DNA from: Clostridiales bacterium
Lineage (GTDB): Bacteria; Bacillota; Clostridia; Oscillospirales; Oscillospiraceae
Assembly: GCA_018374635.1 (NCBI GenBank)
Contig: JAHAEW010000048.1
Span: 1-23,539 of the forward strand
DNA length: 23,539 bases
Direction: 5' to 3'
Shown here: piece by piece, positions 23,028 through 23,539 of the stretch
Position numbering within the stretch: the stretch's first letter is position 1
Layout: each line of letters starts with the position of its first letter
Program-made: the position numbers and the translations under genes
The notes under the pieces: model-generated
Database searches by the model: none
Told to the model about the DNA's origin: nothing
The model's input: the letters and a program-made list of their open reading frames with translations, nothing else

Positions 23028-23120
23028 TTACAGGTTGAAATTCCAGTAAGGCTCCGCACAATGTTTTGTGGTATAAACTTGTGTGGAGCCAAAATCAATG
23101 CAGAATTTTCCGAACAACAT
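23028..23120 (-). CDS. Leader peptide (30 residues) upstream of the MATE gene
   Basis: A 31-codon ORF on the minus strand starts at ATG 23120-23118 and stops at TAA 23030-23028. GAGGTG (plus 23127-23132), a six-base match to the 16S rRNA tail, lies 6 bases upstream. The peptide starts MLFGKFCIDFGS and ends EPYWNFNL. It begins about 25 bases after the predicted transcription start and lies before the terminator-like hairpins. A long hairpin is embedded in the ORF. The layout suggests a regulatory peptide: ribosomes slowed by an antibiotic on this ORF would change folding downstream. I do not recognise the peptide. Confidence 0.65.
   Translation of the reverse strand: MLFGKFCIDFGSTQVYTTKHCAEPYWNFNL
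23050..23090 (-). promoter_or_regulatory. Long hairpin inside the leader peptide ORF
   Basis: The minus strand reads GGCTCCACACAA and, 17 bases later, TTGTGCGGAGCC, pairing at 11 of 12 positions. It falls within the codons of the leader peptide, so a translating or stalled ribosome would open it and shift pairing further downstream. Confidence 0.6.
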
Positions 23121-23149
23121 CGTGCCCACCTCGCTTTACTGCAATAAAT

Positions 23150-23178
23150 ACTATACCAGGTGTGCTTCCGCCTGTCAA
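23150..23178 (-). promoter_or_regulatory. Sigma-A promoter of the MATE-acetyltransferase operon
   Basis: On the minus strand, TTGACA (plus 23173-23178) and TATAGT (plus 23150-23155) are 17 bases apart. The -35 is a perfect consensus and the -10 matches five of six bases. Transcription should start near 23143, giving a leader of about 310 bases before the MATE ATG. Confidence 0.85.
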
Positions 23179-23207
23179 TGTCCTTCTGATGGACGGTCAT
23201 TGACAGG
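23171..23207. repeat. 10-bp inverted repeat overlapping the -35 box
   Basis: CCTGTCAATG (23171-23180) and CATTGACAGG (23198-23207) are perfect inverted copies, with a further TCC/GGA pair inside. One arm contains the promoter's -35 TTGACA. It could be an operator for a dimeric regulator, or a junction left by a rearrangement. Confidence 0.55.
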
Positions 23208-23400
23208 TCAGAGCACAGTTCCCTCAACCAGAGTGTGGAGGATCACATCGGCTACGCGGAAAACACTGTGGAGATTGAGGGCGGCAGCCACACCCAGTTC
23301 GGCAACTATGGGCCCACGTGAGCGGTCTTCCGGCCACCATTTCTGCGGAGGAGCCGCAGAGACAGATGGTACCGTCCATCGGAGCCTCTCTTGCACATCG
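23205..23400 (+). pseudogene. C-terminal remnant of an alpha/beta hydrolase, frameshifted
   Basis: One frame (about 23205-23321) encodes ENTVEIEGGSHTQFGNYGP, matching the conserved histidine-containing C-terminal region of a bacterial alpha/beta hydrolase family. It ends at a TGA at 23319-23321. A second frame continues with PATISAEEPQRQMV, the expected helix after that region. No N-terminal part of the enzyme is present: upstream sequence is the promoter and inverted repeat of the minus-strand operon. The gene is therefore truncated and frameshifted and cannot make a working enzyme. Confidence 0.65.
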
Positions 23401-23427
23401 GATATCAAGGCAACCCCTATTAGCCAG

Positions 23428-23458
23428 AAAGCGGAGTGGCCGGCAGGCACTCCGCTTT
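23428..23458. terminator. Bidirectional rho-independent terminator
   Basis: AAAGCGGAGTG (23428-23438) and CACTCCGCTTT (23448-23458) form a perfect 11-bp stem with a 9-base loop. T residues follow on the + strand (up to 23459), and a short T run follows on the minus strand. It lies between the hydrolase remnant and the minus-strand gene that ends at 23459, so it can serve both. Confidence 0.85.
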
Positions 23459-23539
23459 TCATAGTTCTCTTTGCAGATACACCATATCTACCAGCTTGAC
23501 TCCGCACTCATAGATGGGGTGGTCGTAGTGGTCAGTGAA
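23459..23539 (-). CDS. C-terminal end of a gene entering from the right edge
   Basis: On the minus strand, from the window edge, an open frame of 26 codons ends in TGA (plus 23459-23461), immediately before the 23428-23458 terminator. The visible sequence ends YECGVKLVDMVYLQREL. The frame and the adjacent terminator support a real gene, but too little is visible to name it. Confidence 0.55.
   Translation of the reverse strand, partial: FTDHYDHPIYECGVKLVDMVYLQREL

Noticed and set aside
23200..23228. A second TTGACA, on the + strand, as a divergent promoter
   Set aside because: It is only the other arm of the inverted repeat; no -10-like sequence lies 16-18 bases downstream.

Overview
The window looks like chromosomal DNA of a GC-rich gut Clostridia member, probably Oscillospiraceae or a relative. 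This is inferred from strong AGGAGG ribosome binding sites, GC-rich codon use, very tight gene packing and protein families typical of these bacteria. No rRNA, tRNA, CRISPR array, integrase or transposase was seen.

Region 1 (about 1-20,445, + strand) is one uninterrupted, co-oriented run of some two dozen genes. Most are small acidic proteins, each with its own Shine-Dalgarno and often overlapping the neighbour by a few bases. Recognisable members include SUKH-3, a SMI1/KNR4-like protein, an NTF2-fold immunity domain fused to leucine-rich repeats, an Imm26-like/LRR protein, DUF2262, DUF2004, DUF5713, a zinc-ribbon-DUF4241 fusion, DUF6881, DUF4261, a NADAR ADP-ribosyl hydrolase-like protein, a SUMF1-like protein and a C_GCAxxG_C_C protein. 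The centrepiece is an 1868-residue protein (13,237-18,843). It strings together DUF2185, two TPR blocks, DUF4261, a SUFU domain, a DUF7832-like region and DUF4253. This is the signature of a 'polyimmunity' locus: a bank of immunity proteins against polymorphic toxins of competitors, with no toxin gene in view. At least three members are decayed: a multi-frameshift gene at 2,339-2,956, a KptA/Tpt1 relic at 12,291-12,845 and a relic at 19,190-19,570. This suggests gain and loss of immunity genes.

Region 2 (20,446-20,816) is an AT-richer spacer. It holds a strong rho-independent terminator for the minus-strand genes that follow.

Region 3 (20,817-23,178, - strand) is a two-gene drug-resistance-type operon: a MATE efflux pump followed by a Vat/CatB-like xenobiotic acetyltransferase. 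Upstream lie a near-consensus promoter (TTGACA-17-TATAGT), a 30-codon leader peptide with its own ribosome binding site, a long hairpin inside that leader ORF, and up to three terminator-like hairpins before the MATE start. This is an apparent antibiotic-sensing transcription attenuator.

Region 4 (23,179-23,539) holds a 10-bp inverted repeat touching the promoter, the frameshifted C-terminal remnant of an alpha/beta hydrolase on the + strand, a bidirectional terminator, and the last 26 codons of a minus-strand gene running out of the window. The hydrolase remnant suggests that the resistance cassette or a deletion destroyed an older gene.
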